Origin: JAGLOK01 sp963676355
GTDB taxonomy: Bacteria > Bacillota > Clostridia > Christensenellales > UMGS416
NCBI GenBank assembly: GCA_963676355.1
Contig: OY781093.1
Span: forward strand, 1,674,001 to 1,738,000
Length of the DNA stretch: 64,000 bases
Direction of reading: 5' to 3'
Shown here: positions 1-7,738 of the stretch, piece by piece
How the letters are laid out: every line of letters starts with the position of its first letter
How positions within the stretch are numbered: position 1 is the first letter of the stretch
The notes under the pieces: generated by a model
Databases searched by the model: none
Told to the model about the DNA's origin: nothing
The model's input: the letters and a program-made list of their open reading frames with translations, nothing else
Translations under genes and position numbers: made by a program

Positions 1-981
1 GTTGAATTTGGAGCTGAAGGCATTGGCCTTTGCCGCACAGAGCACATGTTCTTTGAAGAAGATCGTATTGCTGCAGTTCGTGAAATGATCGTTTCAACAA
101 ACGATGCACAAAGAAGAGCAGCACTTGAAAAACTTCTTCCAATGCAAAAAGAAGACTTCAAAGGCATCTTCCGTGAAATGGCTGAGCGTCCTGTTACTAT
201 CCGTTTCTTAGACCCACCACTTCATGAATTTGTACCAAAAGAAGCTTCAGACATTAAAGCTCTTGCAAAAGAGATGGACATGAAGGTTGACGAGCTTGAA
301 AAGATAATTGAAGATCTTGAAGAAGTAAACCCAATGCTTGGACACCGTGGCTGCCGCTTGGCTGTTTCATATCCTGCAATCGCAGAGATGCAGACACGCG
401 CAGTTATAGAAGCTGCAATTGAAGTGGAAAAAGAATGCAAAATTAAAGTTGTGCCTGAAATCATGATTCCATTGGTATCAGATATCGCAGAGCTTAAATA
501 TGTTAAAAACATCGTTGTTAAAACAGCAGAGCTTGTAAAGACTGAAAAGAATTCCAACATGGAATACAAAGTCGGAACAATGATTGAGATTCCAAGAGCT
601 GCTCTTACTGCTGACAAAATCGCAGAAGAAGCTGAGTTCTTCTCATTCGGAACTAACGATTTAACACAGATGACATTCGGCTTCAGCCGCGATGACGCTG
701 GCAAATTCCTTGAAGATTACTATGGCAAGGGCGTATTTGAAAGTGATCCGTTCGCGCATGTTGACGAAAATGGTGTTGGACAGCTTATGGAAATTGCTTC
801 TACACTTGGACGCAAAACTCGCCCAGGCATGAAGCTTGGTATCTGCGGCGAGCACGGCGGCGATCCTGCATCGGTTATGTTCTGCCACAAAATTGGCTTG
901 AACTATGTTTCCTGCTCACCGTTCCGCGTGCCACTTGCACGTCTTGCGGCAGCACAGGCAGCAGTTACTTACAAAAAGTAA
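1..981 (+). CDS. ppdK: Pyruvate,phosphate dikinase, C-terminal part (5' end outside window)
   Basis: The reading frame is open from base 1, so this is the last ~326 residues of a protein of roughly 870-900 residues. It is the C-terminal TIM-barrel domain that binds pyruvate/PEP and exchanges the phosphoryl group with the swivelling phosphohistidine domain. The PEP-utiliser signature GLCRTEHMFF is at the very start of the window, a metal/substrate-binding segment (FFSFGTNDLTQMTFG) lies in the middle, and the catalytic cysteine is in GICGEHGGDP near the end. In anaerobes this cytoplasmic enzyme interconverts PEP, AMP and PPi with pyruvate, ATP and phosphate. It ends in a long hairpin at 1004-1042, so it is probably not co-transcribed with dnaG. 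The identification is very secure; only the missing 5' part limits it. Confidence 0.97.
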   Translation, partial: VEFGAEGIGLCRTEHMFFEEDRIAAVREMIVSTNDAQRRAALEKLLPMQKEDFKGIFREMAERPVTIRFLDPPLHEFVPKEASDIKALAKEMDMKVDELEKIIEDLEEVNPMLGHRGCRLAVSYPAIAEMQTRAVIEAAIEVEKECKIKVVPEIMIPLVSDIAELKYVKNIVVKTAELVKTEKNSNMEYKVGTMIEIPRAALTADKIAEEAEFFSFGTNDLTQMTFGFSRDDAGKFLEDYYGKGVFESDPFAHVDENGVGQLMEIASTLGRKTRPGMKLGICGEHGGDPASVMFCHKIGLNYVSCSPFRVPLARLAAAQAAVTYKK

Positions 982-1003
982 TTTAAAAATTAATTAATAT
1001 TTA

Positions 1004-1042
1004 GCTTTAGGCACATGTCTTTTTTGGGCATGTGCTTAAAGC
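1004..1042 (+). terminator. Hairpin after ppdK
   Basis: GCTTTA-G-GCACATG pairs with CATGTGC-T-TAAAGC around a T-rich loop, a stem of about 13 bp starting 23 bases after the ppdK stop. There is no strong T-run on the 3' side, so termination strength is uncertain. Confidence 0.55.
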
Positions 1043-1155
1043 ATCTTTATGGCTTGTAAAATTTTACAATTGATTATGCCGAAAAGAAGGATTTTTTTGT
1101 TTGTTGTCGAATAATTATTAATAGGGGAGTTTGTTGTATTAGTATAGAAGGATAG

Positions 1156-1617
1156 ATGAAATCCCACCACCATTCTGCGAATGGTCCCCCTCCCTTTGGC
1201 AAGGGAGGTATCCTTAAGTCCAATTGTAGATTTTATGTGGCTTATATACAAAGAAAACATAATAAAAATCTGACGCACACTGCAAGAATGCTTAGAAAGA
1301 ACTTAACTCCACAGGAAAAAGAGTTGTGGTATAAATTCTTAAACAAGCTTCCAATAAGATTTTTAAGGCAAAAAGTAATAGATAGGTTTATAGCAGATTT
1401 TTATTGTAGCAGTCTGAAGTTAATAATTGAAATAGACGGATATTCGCACTATACACCAAGCGGCGCTATATCAGATAAAGAAAGAACAAAAATAATCGAG
1501 CAGTACGGCTTCAAAGTAATTCGGTTTAGTAATGCTGAAATAGACAATAATTTCGAAGCGGTATGCAAAAAAATAGATAAAGATATTAAGCGAAGACAGA
1601 TTGAGCTGACTGGGTGA
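1156..1617 (+). CDS. DUF559 (Vsr-like restriction-fold endonuclease domain) protein
   Basis: A protein of up to 153 residues. The DUF559 hallmarks are clear: KNLTHTARMLRKNLTPQEKE, then LWYKFLNKLP, a RQKVI-x-RFIADFY strand, the acidic IIEIDGYSHY segment, and a final GFKVIRFSNAEI. This family has the PD-(D/E)XK-like fold of very short patch repair endonucleases; its cellular role is not established. The first ATG at 1156 has an AAGG four bases upstream, but its first ~20 residues are translated inverted repeat. Family members normally start close to the KNLT segment, so GTG at 1237 (giving 126 residues) is a good alternative. It is the only gene inside the repeat-bounded unit and shows no operon link to ppdK or dnaG. 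Confidence 0.8.
   Translation: MKSHHHSANGPPPFGKGGILKSNCRFYVAYIQRKHNKNLTHTARMLRKNLTPQEKELWYKFLNKLPIRFLRQKVIDRFIADFYCSSLKLIIEIDGYSHYTPSGAISDKERTKIIEQYGFKVIRFSNAEIDNNFEAVCKKIDKDIKRRQIELTG
1159..1209 (+). repeat. Left structured inverted-repeat arm
   Basis: 51 bp with two internal hairpins, CATTC-TGC-GAATG and CCCTTTGGCAAGGG. It matches the right arm at both ends but differs in the first stem. It overlaps the first codons of the upstream-start version of the DUF559 gene, so that version would carry translated repeat sequence. Confidence 0.8.
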
Positions 1618-1623
1618 AACTTG

Positions 1624-1674
1624 ACCTCCCTTACTAAAGGGAGGGGGACTACGCGAAGCGTGGTGGTGGGATTT
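1624..1674 (-). repeat. Right structured inverted-repeat arm
   Basis: Reverse-complement partner of 1159-1209, with the internal hairpins CCCTTACTAAAGGG and ACGC-GAA-GCGT. It lies 6 bases after the DUF559 stop and 33 bases before dnaG. Confidence 0.8.
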
Positions 1675-1707
1675 GTCTTAGCTATTAAGTTTGAAAAGGA
1701 ATAGTTT

Positions 1708-3501
1708 GTGCCATACATTCCAGATGAATTTATAAATGAAGTGCTGTCCCGAAATGACATTATAGATGTTATCGGCAGCTATGTTAAGCTTACCAAAAAA
1801 GGCAACAACTTTTGGGGGCTTTGCCCGTTTCATGGAGAAAAGACACCGTCTTTTTCAGTGAAGCAGGATCAGCAGTTTTTTTATTGCTTTGGGTGCCACA
1901 CAGGCGGCAACGTAGTTCAGTTTATTCAAAAGCATGAGAGACTGGATTTTGTGGAGGCTGTAAAGTTTTTGGCTGAAAGAGTGAGAATGCCTCTTCCGGA
2001 AACAAAGTATGACAAGGATTACTCTAATCGCGCACAAAAAAAAGAGCGTATGTACGCGGCGGCAACTGATGCTGCGAAGTTTTATCACAAGACATTATAT
2101 GATCAAGAGGGAAAAGCGGTATTGGATTATCTTACAAAGCGTGGGCTTCCGCCCAGCATTGTAAAGCGCTTTGGACTGGGTGCTGCTCCTAAAGGATGGC
2201 ATACAGTTGGTGAACATCTGAACTCTCTTGGATATGAAGATGCGCTTTTACATGAGATAGGTATTTTAGGCAAAAACGACAAGGGTTATTACGACTCACT
2301 GCGTGGCAGAGCTATCTTTCCGATAATCGACCATCGCTCAAGGGTTGTCGCTTTTGCAGGGCGTGTGCTGGATGACAGCCTGCCCAAGTATATAAATTCA
2401 CCGGAAACGCCCATTTATAACAAGAGCTATGTGCTCTATGGTGCGCACTATCTAAAAAAGATAAAGAGCATTGACAGCATCATGCTTGTGGAAGGCTACA
2501 TGGATGTGATAGCGCTCCACAAAGCAGGATATACAACGGCGGTGGCATCCAGTGGAACGGCGCTCACCTCGCAGCAAGCGCGGCTTATAAAGCGCTATAC
2601 TGAGGAAGTTTATATCTGTTATGATGGTGACTCGGCGGGGCAGAAGGCGACATTGCGAGCACTGGATATACTCCATGACGAGGGGCTTAAAGTGAAAGTA
2701 ATTGCCTTGCCTGGCGATCATGATCCTGATAGTTTTGCATCCCAATATGGCATGGCGGGAATTAATGAGCAGATAGAGGCGGCACAGACTAGAAATGACT
2801 ATAAGATAACAGTAATTGAGCGTGAGTATAACCTTGAAAATGAAGAATCGCGCAAAGATTTTGTTATCCGTGTGTGCAAAGATGTGCTAAGCCACATTGA
2901 ATCTCCAACGGAATATGCGATGTATGCAAAGCGTTTGCATTTAAAGACGGGTTTTGAAAAGATTGTTATAGATCAAGAAACGCAGCGAGCCAAAATGCTG
3001 CATCAGCGCGAGGAGCAGAAGGAAAAAAGCAGGCAGATAATAAGGCATGCGCCGCAGTCTGATTTAGCTCCTATAAAAGCGGAAAAAAGGATGCGCGCAC
3101 TTGTGGATGCGGAGAGACTTATGTTTGCACTTTCTGTAAATTATACTGATTGTGCGGCATTTTTAGAGAACAATGTGAAAAAAGATGATTTCTTAGAAGG
3201 AATTCATAGGGAGATTGGCGAAGTTATATTGAGCGGGATTAAAAACCGCGATGACATATCACCTGCGAGCATAATGGGCAAACTGTCCGGAAAAGCCGTA
3301 AGCGAGATGGCGACCGCTCTTGGTATACCACTTGATGAGGACAGGCGAACAGATATTATGCACGAGTGCTTGGAGAAGATGCGAGAGAGCAAGAAAAGCA
3401 TGAAAGTAAAAGAGATAAACACGCACTTAAAGGATCCAAGGCTTAGCAAGCAAGAACGAGAAAAATTATTAAGAGCGCTTCAGGAATTAAGAAACAACTA
3501 G
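1708..3501 (+). CDS. dnaG: DNA primase DnaG
   Basis: 597 residues, the normal length. It makes RNA primers at the replication fork together with the DnaB helicase. The N-terminal CHC2 zinc finger is intact (C39, H42, C60, C63, with CPFHGEKTPSFS and YCFGCHTGG). It is followed by the primase catalytic core with the TOPRIM segment around residues 255-345 (IMLVEGYMDVIALHKAGY, then a DGDSAGQKA acidic patch). The C-terminal third is the less conserved helicase-binding domain. GTG at 1708 is chosen because AAAAGGA stands 7 bases upstream and the product begins in the usual place before the zinc finger. The gene is directly followed by rpoD, the classical macromolecular-synthesis pairing. Its upstream flank is the DUF559 element, so the original promoter region may have been altered by that insertion. 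Confidence 0.97.
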   Translation: MPYIPDEFINEVLSRNDIIDVIGSYVKLTKKGNNFWGLCPFHGEKTPSFSVKQDQQFFYCFGCHTGGNVVQFIQKHERLDFVEAVKFLAERVRMPLPETKYDKDYSNRAQKKERMYAAATDAAKFYHKTLYDQEGKAVLDYLTKRGLPPSIVKRFGLGAAPKGWHTVGEHLNSLGYEDALLHEIGILGKNDKGYYDSLRGRAIFPIIDHRSRVVAFAGRVLDDSLPKYINSPETPIYNKSYVLYGAHYLKKIKSIDSIMLVEGYMDVIALHKAGYTTAVASSGTALTSQQARLIKRYTEEVYICYDGDSAGQKATLRALDILHDEGLKVKVIALPGDHDPDSFASQYGMAGINEQIEAAQTRNDYKITVIEREYNLENEESRKDFVIRVCKDVLSHIESPTEYAMYAKRLHLKTGFEKIVIDQETQRAKMLHQREEQKEKSRQIIRHAPQSDLAPIKAEKRMRALVDAERLMFALSVNYTDCAAFLENNVKKDDFLEGIHREIGEVILSGIKNRDDISPASIMGKLSGKAVSEMATALGIPLDEDRRTDIMHECLEKMRESKKSMKVKEINTHLKDPRLSKQEREKLLRALQELRNN

Positions 3502-3527
3502 CATACGATGTGAAGGGAGAATATAAA

Positions 3528-4727
3528 TTGGCAGAGAAAAAGAAAACAACCAAAAAGGCAACTGCAAGCAAGAAAAAAGCTAAGGTTGCAACAGAAATTG
3601 AAGGCATTGAAATAAAAGAAGGTGAAGAGACTGTAGTTGTCGAGATAACCAAAACAGGTGTCAAGAAAAAGACAGGCAAATATGCGGGCAAAACAAAAGC
3701 AGAACGCATAGAAATGCTTATTGGAATCGGCAAAAAGCAGGGAAAGCTGACTGAAAAGGAGATAGGCAACGCCCTTTCAGGAGTGGAACTTACACCGGAT
3801 GAAATAGATAATCTGTATGAAAAGCTGGACAAGCTAAAGATTGAGTATCTGGGTGCGGACAGCAAGGTAGATGATAAGGTTAAAACTGCAGATACCATTG
3901 CAATTGATGACCCTGTTCGTATGTACCTAAAAGAAATTGGTAAAGTGCCTCTTTTAAAAGCTGAGGAAGAAATCATTTTGGCTAAAGCAATGGAAGATGG
4001 CGATTTAAGCGCGAAGAAAAAGCTGGCAGAGGCAAACCTTAGGCTTGTAGTGTCCATCGCCAAGCGCTATGTTGGGCGTGGAATGCAGTTTTTGGACTTG
4101 ATTCAGGAAGGTAACCTTGGTCTTATAAAAGCTGTTGAAAAGTTTGATTACCGCAAAGGATATAAGTTTTCAACTTATGCCACATGGTGGATTCGTCAGG
4201 CTATAACGCGTGCGATTGCCGACCAAGCGCGCACAATACGTATCCCTGTTCACATGGTTGAGACTATTAACAAACTTATCCGTATATCCCGCCGACTTTT
4301 ACAGGAGCTTGGGCGTGAGCCTTTGCCTGAAGAAGTGGCAAAAGAGATGGGAATCACAGAAGAAAAGGTGCGCGCCATCATGAAGATAGCGCAAGAGCCT
4401 GTGTCACTTGAAACACCGATAGGTGAAGAAGAGGATTCGCATCTTGGCGACTTCATACCTGATGAAGATGCACCGGCACCTTCTGAAGCTGCCGCTTTTG
4501 CAATGCTTAAAGAACAACTGACCGGCGTGCTTGATACTCTTACACCCCGCGAAGAGAAAGTATTGCGTCTTCGTTTTGGTTTGGATGACGGCAGAGCAAG
4601 AACCCTTGAGGAAGTCGGCAAGGAATTTGAAGTTACCCGCGAAAGGATAAGGCAGATAGAAGCTAAAGCTTTGCGTAAGCTTCGTCATCCTAGTAGGAGT
4701 AAGAAGCTTAAAGACTTCTTGGATTAG
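3528..4727 (+). CDS. rpoD: RNA polymerase primary sigma factor (sigma-A)
   Basis: 399 residues from TTG at 3528, which has AAGGGAG 8 bases upstream. The GTG at 3510 would put the ribosome site inside the gene and is rejected. The N-terminal ~115 residues are lysine-rich and then region 1.1-like. Region 1.2 starts at DPVRMYLKEIGKVPLL. Region 2 contains the core-binding and -10 recognition helices (FDYRKGYKFSTYATWWIRQA). Region 3 follows, then region 4 with the -35 recognition helix (EEVGKEFEVTRERIRQIEAK). The large non-conserved insert of proteobacterial sigma-70 is absent, as expected of sigma-A in Bacillota. It lies 26 bases after dnaG and is followed by a ~125-base palindromic region. Confidence 0.97.
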   Translation: MAEKKKTTKKATASKKKAKVATEIEGIEIKEGEETVVVEITKTGVKKKTGKYAGKTKAERIEMLIGIGKKQGKLTEKEIGNALSGVELTPDEIDNLYEKLDKLKIEYLGADSKVDDKVKTADTIAIDDPVRMYLKEIGKVPLLKAEEEIILAKAMEDGDLSAKKKLAEANLRLVVSIAKRYVGRGMQFLDLIQEGNLGLIKAVEKFDYRKGYKFSTYATWWIRQAITRAIADQARTIRIPVHMVETINKLIRISRRLLQELGREPLPEEVAKEMGITEEKVRAIMKIAQEPVSLETPIGEEEDSHLGDFIPDEDAPAPSEAAAFAMLKEQLTGVLDTLTPREEKVLRLRFGLDDGRARTLEEVGKEFEVTRERIRQIEAKALRKLRHPSRSKKLKDFLD

Positions 4728-4732
4728 CGAGC

Positions 4733-4855
4733 CCTCAAAAGCATCGTTATACTCCGCGATATCTCTTATTCGTGCTTCGTTACTTACACAAAAGTAAGCG
4801 CCTTGCACGAAAAGTAATCTCACGAAGTCTTCCGACGCTTTTGATAACTCTTGAG
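4733..4855. repeat. Long imperfect palindrome downstream of rpoD
   Basis: Outer arms CCTCAAAAGCATCG (4733-4746) and CGACGCTTTTGA..TTGAGG (4833-4855) enclose a second hairpin, CGTGC..CTTAC with GTAAG..GCACG. It could terminate dnaG-rpoD transcription, although no T-run is obvious. The inner part resembles the gene-3'-end repeat family seen at 7589, 28901, 38610 and 62702, but the match is weak. Confidence 0.5.
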
Positions 4856-4886
4856 GTGTTTTCAGAATAACTCGACAAAACAACAC

Positions 4887-4916
4887 TTGACTAAATTGCA
4901 AAATAGCAATTATATA
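4887..4916 (+). promoter_or_regulatory. Probable promoter of the trmK-nif3-zinc ribbon operon
   Basis: TTGACT at 4887-4892 is followed after 18 bases by TATATA at 4911-4916 (alternatively TTATAT at 17). It is the only good -35/-10 pair between the rpoD palindrome and trmK. Confidence 0.5.
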
Positions 4917-4969
4917 TACTATTGGAAATCGCGGACGTGTGCCGCGATATTTCCTGTCAAAAGGAACTG

Positions 4970-5647
4970 ATGCGATTACCAAAGCTGGACAACAGGTTAT
5001 CCTGCATATATGACATGCTGGGCGATGCAAACTCCGTTTGCGATGTTGGTGCAGACCACGGAAAGCTTGCGCTGAGGCTTGCAAAGGATGGTCGCAAAGT
5101 AATAGCAACTGATATCAGCGCGCCGTCTCTTGATAAGACAAAAAGCCTTATAGCATTACACGAGGCAGAGGTGGACTGTCGAGTGGGTGATGGGCTTGAG
5201 GTTGTTTTTCCATATGAGGTGGAAGCGTGCGTTATGGCAGGCATGGGACAAAACACCATAATAGATATTATTAAACGCGGCAGGGAAGTGGTTGATGCCT
5301 GCAAGATAATAATCGTGCAACCCATGAATGGTGAGTATGATCTTCGCACTTTTTTATCAGATGAAGGATTTAGGATAGAAGATGAACGGGTTGAAAAAGA
5401 GAGCGGCAGGCTGTATTGTATAATTAAGGCTTCTCCTGCGGGGGCAGAGCAACTTTCAGAGGTTCAAAAGCATTTTGGCCCGATGGTGCTTACAAAGCTT
5501 GAAGACAAGACTGTGATGCAATATGTGAAAAAGAATATGGAAGTACTACAGGGGATATTGCTTGGCATGGAGCAAGCAGGAGAGACTTCCTGTGACAGAT
5601 ACAAAAAAATAAAAAAAGTGACAGAAGAAATGAAGGTGATGCTGTGA
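4970..5647 (+). CDS. trmK: tRNA (adenine(22)-N(1))-methyltransferase TrmK
   Basis: 225 residues from ATG 4970, which has AAGGA 4 bases upstream. An in-frame TTG at 4922 would add 16 residues with no family counterpart. The SAM-binding Rossmann motif I is VCDVGADHGKLALRLA near residue 23. Motif II carries IATDISAPSLDKT, followed by EACVMAGMGQNTI and the substrate-side IIVQPMNGEYDLR. The C-terminal ~70 residues form the helical coiled-coil domain typical of TrmK. The enzyme methylates N1 of A22 in bacterial tRNAs. Its stop overlaps the GTG start of the next gene (GTGA), so the two are translationally coupled. The trmK-nif3 neighbourhood is conserved in Bacillota. Confidence 0.92.
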   Translation: MRLPKLDNRLSCIYDMLGDANSVCDVGADHGKLALRLAKDGRKVIATDISAPSLDKTKSLIALHEAEVDCRVGDGLEVVFPYEVEACVMAGMGQNTIIDIIKRGREVVDACKIIIVQPMNGEYDLRTFLSDEGFRIEDERVEKESGRLYCIIKASPAGAEQLSEVQKHFGPMVLTKLEDKTVMQYVKKNMEVLQGILLGMEQAGETSCDRYKKIKKVTEEMKVML

Positions 5648-6426
5648 AGATAAAAGACATAGTTAATCTTATGGATATGTGGGCGCCGTTTGAGACTGCG
5701 GAGGATTTTGACAACGTTGGTCTTTTGGTGGGCGATAAAAGCGAGGATGTTCGCGGAATAGTTATTGCTTTGGATGTTTCCGATGACGTGATTGATGAAG
5801 CTGTAGCAAAGGGTGCAAATGTTATAATAACACACCATCCTACTATATTTTATGCAATGAAAAACTTGACACCTCACACAGCTCAAGGAAGCATGGTGAC
5901 AAAACTCATAAAAAATGAGATTGCGTTAATATCATCGCACACGAATTTGGACATGGCAAAAGGCGGCGTAACTGAGACTTTAGCACATGCACTAAAGCTT
6001 AAAAACCTAAAAGAGACTGAGGTGAGCGAGTTCATGCGCGTGGGAGAGCTTTGCTGCAAGATGACTCCGCAAGAGTTTGCAGAACATGCGGCATATATGC
6101 TGGGCAGTGAAAAGATAGTTGTTGCAGGACCGACACCCAAGGCTATAAAAACGGTGTGTGTGATGTCTGGTGCGGGTGGCAGTTATTTGGATGAAGCCAA
6201 AAAAGTCGGTGCTGACATTTTCCTAACCGGAGAGATGCGCCACGAGCATGCTATCGCCGCAAATAACATGGGAATATACTCCATGGCGGTGGGGCATTAT
6301 GAGTCTGAGGCTGTGGTTTTGCCCAAGATTATGGAATGTTTACAAAAAGGCACAGATGATGTACAATTATCTGATGGAATAAAAATAACTTTGAGCGGGG
6401 AAAACCCGTTTGGCATAATGGTATAG
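5644..6426 (+). CDS. Nif3-like dinuclear metal centre hexameric protein (YqfO family)
   Basis: 260 residues, the short form without the PII-like insert found in YqfO of Bacillus. Metal ligands typical of the family are visible: the histidine pair in IITHHPTIFY, SSHTNLDMAKGGV, and a C-terminal H/E set in TGEMRHEHAIAA and AVGHYESE. The proteins form hexameric toroids with a two-metal site; the reaction is still debated (some are annotated as GTP cyclohydrolase I type 2). The GTG start overlaps the trmK stop. The next gene follows after 9 bases, so this is the middle gene of a three-gene operon. Confidence 0.9.
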   Translation: MKIKDIVNLMDMWAPFETAEDFDNVGLLVGDKSEDVRGIVIALDVSDDVIDEAVAKGANVIITHHPTIFYAMKNLTPHTAQGSMVTKLIKNEIALISSHTNLDMAKGGVTETLAHALKLKNLKETEVSEFMRVGELCCKMTPQEFAEHAAYMLGSEKIVVAGPTPKAIKTVCVMSGAGGSYLDEAKKVGADIFLTGEMRHEHAIAANNMGIYSMAVGHYESEAVVLPKIMECLQKGTDDVQLSDGIKITLSGENPFGIMV

Positions 6427-6435
6427 GAGGATAAA

Positions 6436-7149
6436 TTGCAAGATTTAACGAACTTGTTGGCATATCAGAAGAAGGCTTTGCAAGTCAAAAAAATAGAAAG
6501 CAAATTCATGAAATCCCAGCTGAGGCAGAAGCTGATGCGCGCTAGAAAATATCTTGTGGATTCGCAGGAGCTTATGAAAAAGTATGACAGCGAGGCGTTG
6601 GATGTAAAAAAACGCTTGGAAGGCTTGAAGAAGAAAATAGCTGAAAGCGTTGCTGTGCTTGATGAAATCGATATTGCTATGAAAAATGTCGAAGAGGACA
6701 ACTCACTTGCTGAAGTTAAGATGCTTGAAAAGAATGCTAAACAGCAGGAAGCAAACATCAAAAACTGTGAGAAAGAAGTCCACAAATATATAAGCCACTT
6801 ATCCAAGGTGAATGATGACCTTGAAAAGATGGCGGCAAATGTTCCTCACATGAAGAAGGAATATACCACTCTTAAAAAGACTTATGATGAAGAGCTTTCA
6901 AAGGTTAATGAAGAAACACTTCCTTTGAAAAAAGAGCTTAAAGCATTGGAGTCTGGGATAGATGAAACATTGATTAAGAAGTTTAATCAGATTTCAAAAT
7001 CACACCCTGTAGTGGTGGTGGAGATGAAGGGCAGAATGTGCATGGGCTGCAATATGGAGCTTCCTGCAACATTTGCCAAAAAGATTGCCGAGAGTGAAAC
7101 TCCAATGGAGTGCGAAAACTGCGGCAGGCTTTTATACACAAAGTCTTAA
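6436..7149 (+). CDS. Coiled-coil protein with C-terminal C4 zinc ribbon
   Basis: 237 residues. Residues ~1-180 are almost entirely charged heptad-like helix (long coiled coil). The last ~45 residues form a C4 zinc ribbon with CMGCNMELP and CENCGRLLY supplying the four cysteines. The family (zf-RING_7/CsdD-like, DUF164) is widespread next to Nif3 genes; in some bacteria it has been linked to RNA or nucleic-acid handling, but no firm function is known. The start is TTG 6436, with TAGGAGG 5 bases upstream. It is the last gene of the trmK operon, 64 bases before rnpB. Confidence 0.88.
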   Translation: MQDLTNLLAYQKKALQVKKIESKFMKSQLRQKLMRARKYLVDSQELMKKYDSEALDVKKRLEGLKKKIAESVAVLDEIDIAMKNVEEDNSLAEVKMLEKNAKQQEANIKNCEKEVHKYISHLSKVNDDLEKMAANVPHMKKEYTTLKKTYDEELSKVNEETLPLKKELKALESGIDETLIKKFNQISKSHPVVVVEMKGRMCMGCNMELPATFAKKIAESETPMECENCGRLLYTKS

Positions 7150-7213
7150 AAATAGTTAAAATGCGAATGCTTGCACGGCGTGGTGTACACAAACTGTAGG
7201 CTGCCGCTTATAG

Positions 7214-7554
7214 TTTGTGAGTAGGTTGGATGGCCGCCCGTATATATTGCGGGAGGAAAGTCCGAGCTCCGTAGGGCAAGGGCGCAGGATAACACCCTGT
7301 GAAGGCGACTTTAAGGAAAGTGCAACAGAAATATACCGCCCGCCGCAAGGCAGGTAAGGTTGAAATAGTGAGGTAAGAGCTCACTTGTGCCTCTGGCGAC
7401 TCAGGCATGATGTAAACCCCGTCCGGAGCAAGATGTGGGACACATAGGGCTGCCCGTCCGTCCCCGTATTTCGCTTGAGCCGTTTTGGTAACATACGGCC
7501 CAGATAGATGGTCATTCACGACAGAACTCGGCTTATAGACCTAGCTCACACAAA
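7214..7554 (+). ncRNA. rnpB: RNase P RNA component, bacterial class A
   Basis: The 5' P1 strand (GTGAGTAGGT) pairs with the 3' end (ACCTAGCTCAC). The universal GGAGGAAAGTCCGAGC core is at ~7251, GTGCAACAGAAA at ~7320, and the conserved 3' segment ACAGAACTCGGCTTATAGACC at ~7521. Length ~341 nt fits class A. This catalytic RNA matures tRNA 5' ends. It is followed by a strong terminator at 7561-7588. A second, orphan copy of its last 85 bases lies at 9135-9219. Ends are placed from the P1 helix and may be off by a few bases. Confidence 0.95.
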
Positions 7555-7560
7555 TATTTC

Positions 7561-7588
7561 GACGGCCGACTTGTCAGCCGTCGTTTTT
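7561..7588 (+). terminator. rnpB terminator
   Basis: GACGGC / GCCGTC stem followed by GTTTTTC, 6 bases after the RNase P RNA. Confidence 0.85.
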
Positions 7589-7622
7589 CTTACAAAAGCT
7601 TCGTTTTGCTCATGCTTTTTTA
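7589..7622 (+). repeat. Gene-3'-end repeat, copy E
   Basis: Reads CTTACAAAAGCTTCGTTTTG then CTCATGCTTTTTT. The conserved loop sequence TTCG(C/T)TTTGCTCATGCTTTT is shared with the copies downstream of groL, mscS and the 62780 lipoprotein, and it has the same orientation relative to its upstream gene. Confidence 0.65.
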
Positions 7623-7661
7623 TTTTTATGCTTTGAGAGAACTGAAAAGAAATATTATATT

Positions 7662-7690
7662 AACCTCTTGGAATTAATCCAAGAGGTTTT
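7662..7690. terminator. Bidirectional terminator
   Basis: AACCTCTTGG / CCAAGAGGTTTT hairpin with A- and T-tracts on both sides, between the convergent rnpB and the zinc-ribbon/LRR gene. Confidence 0.75.
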
Positions 7691-7738
7691 GTTATAGAAT
7701 GGTATTTGTTCACTGTATTAAGGTTTAAGGTTTGAAAA

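Larger units (their letters stand above)
1159..1674. mobile_element. DUF559 gene bounded by structured inverted repeats
   Basis: Two ~51-bp arms face each other: 1159-1209 and the reverse complement of 1624-1674. Both share the outer 14 bases (AAATCCCACCACCA) and an inner block GTCCCCCTCCCTTT..AAGGGAGGT. Between these, each arm has its own small hairpin with a different stem sequence (CATTC/GAATG on the left, ACGC/GCGT on the right). The pair encloses a single gene for a Vsr-like DUF559 endonuclease. A solo arm with a third hairpin sequence lies at 31392-31445. No clear target-site duplication is visible. The unit resembles a small mobile or gene-capture element; mobility is inferred, the repeat structure is seen. 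Confidence 0.7.

Noticed and set aside
1036..1278. Minus-strand 80-codon frame across the left inverted repeat
   Set aside because: It crosses the repeat arm and the ppdK hairpin, with no family features.
3510..3530. GTG 3510 as the rpoD start
   Set aside because: The AAGGGAG site would fall inside the gene; TTG 3528 has that site at the correct spacing.
4404..5108. A long minus-strand frame across the end of rpoD and start of trmK
   Set aside because: It overlaps two secure genes, has no ribosome site, and its translation resembles no protein family.
7208..7519. A 103-codon minus-strand frame opposite rnpB
   Set aside because: It is fully antisense to the RNase P RNA, whose conserved bases explain the lack of stops. 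Its start is repeated at 9189 only because rnpB is duplicated.
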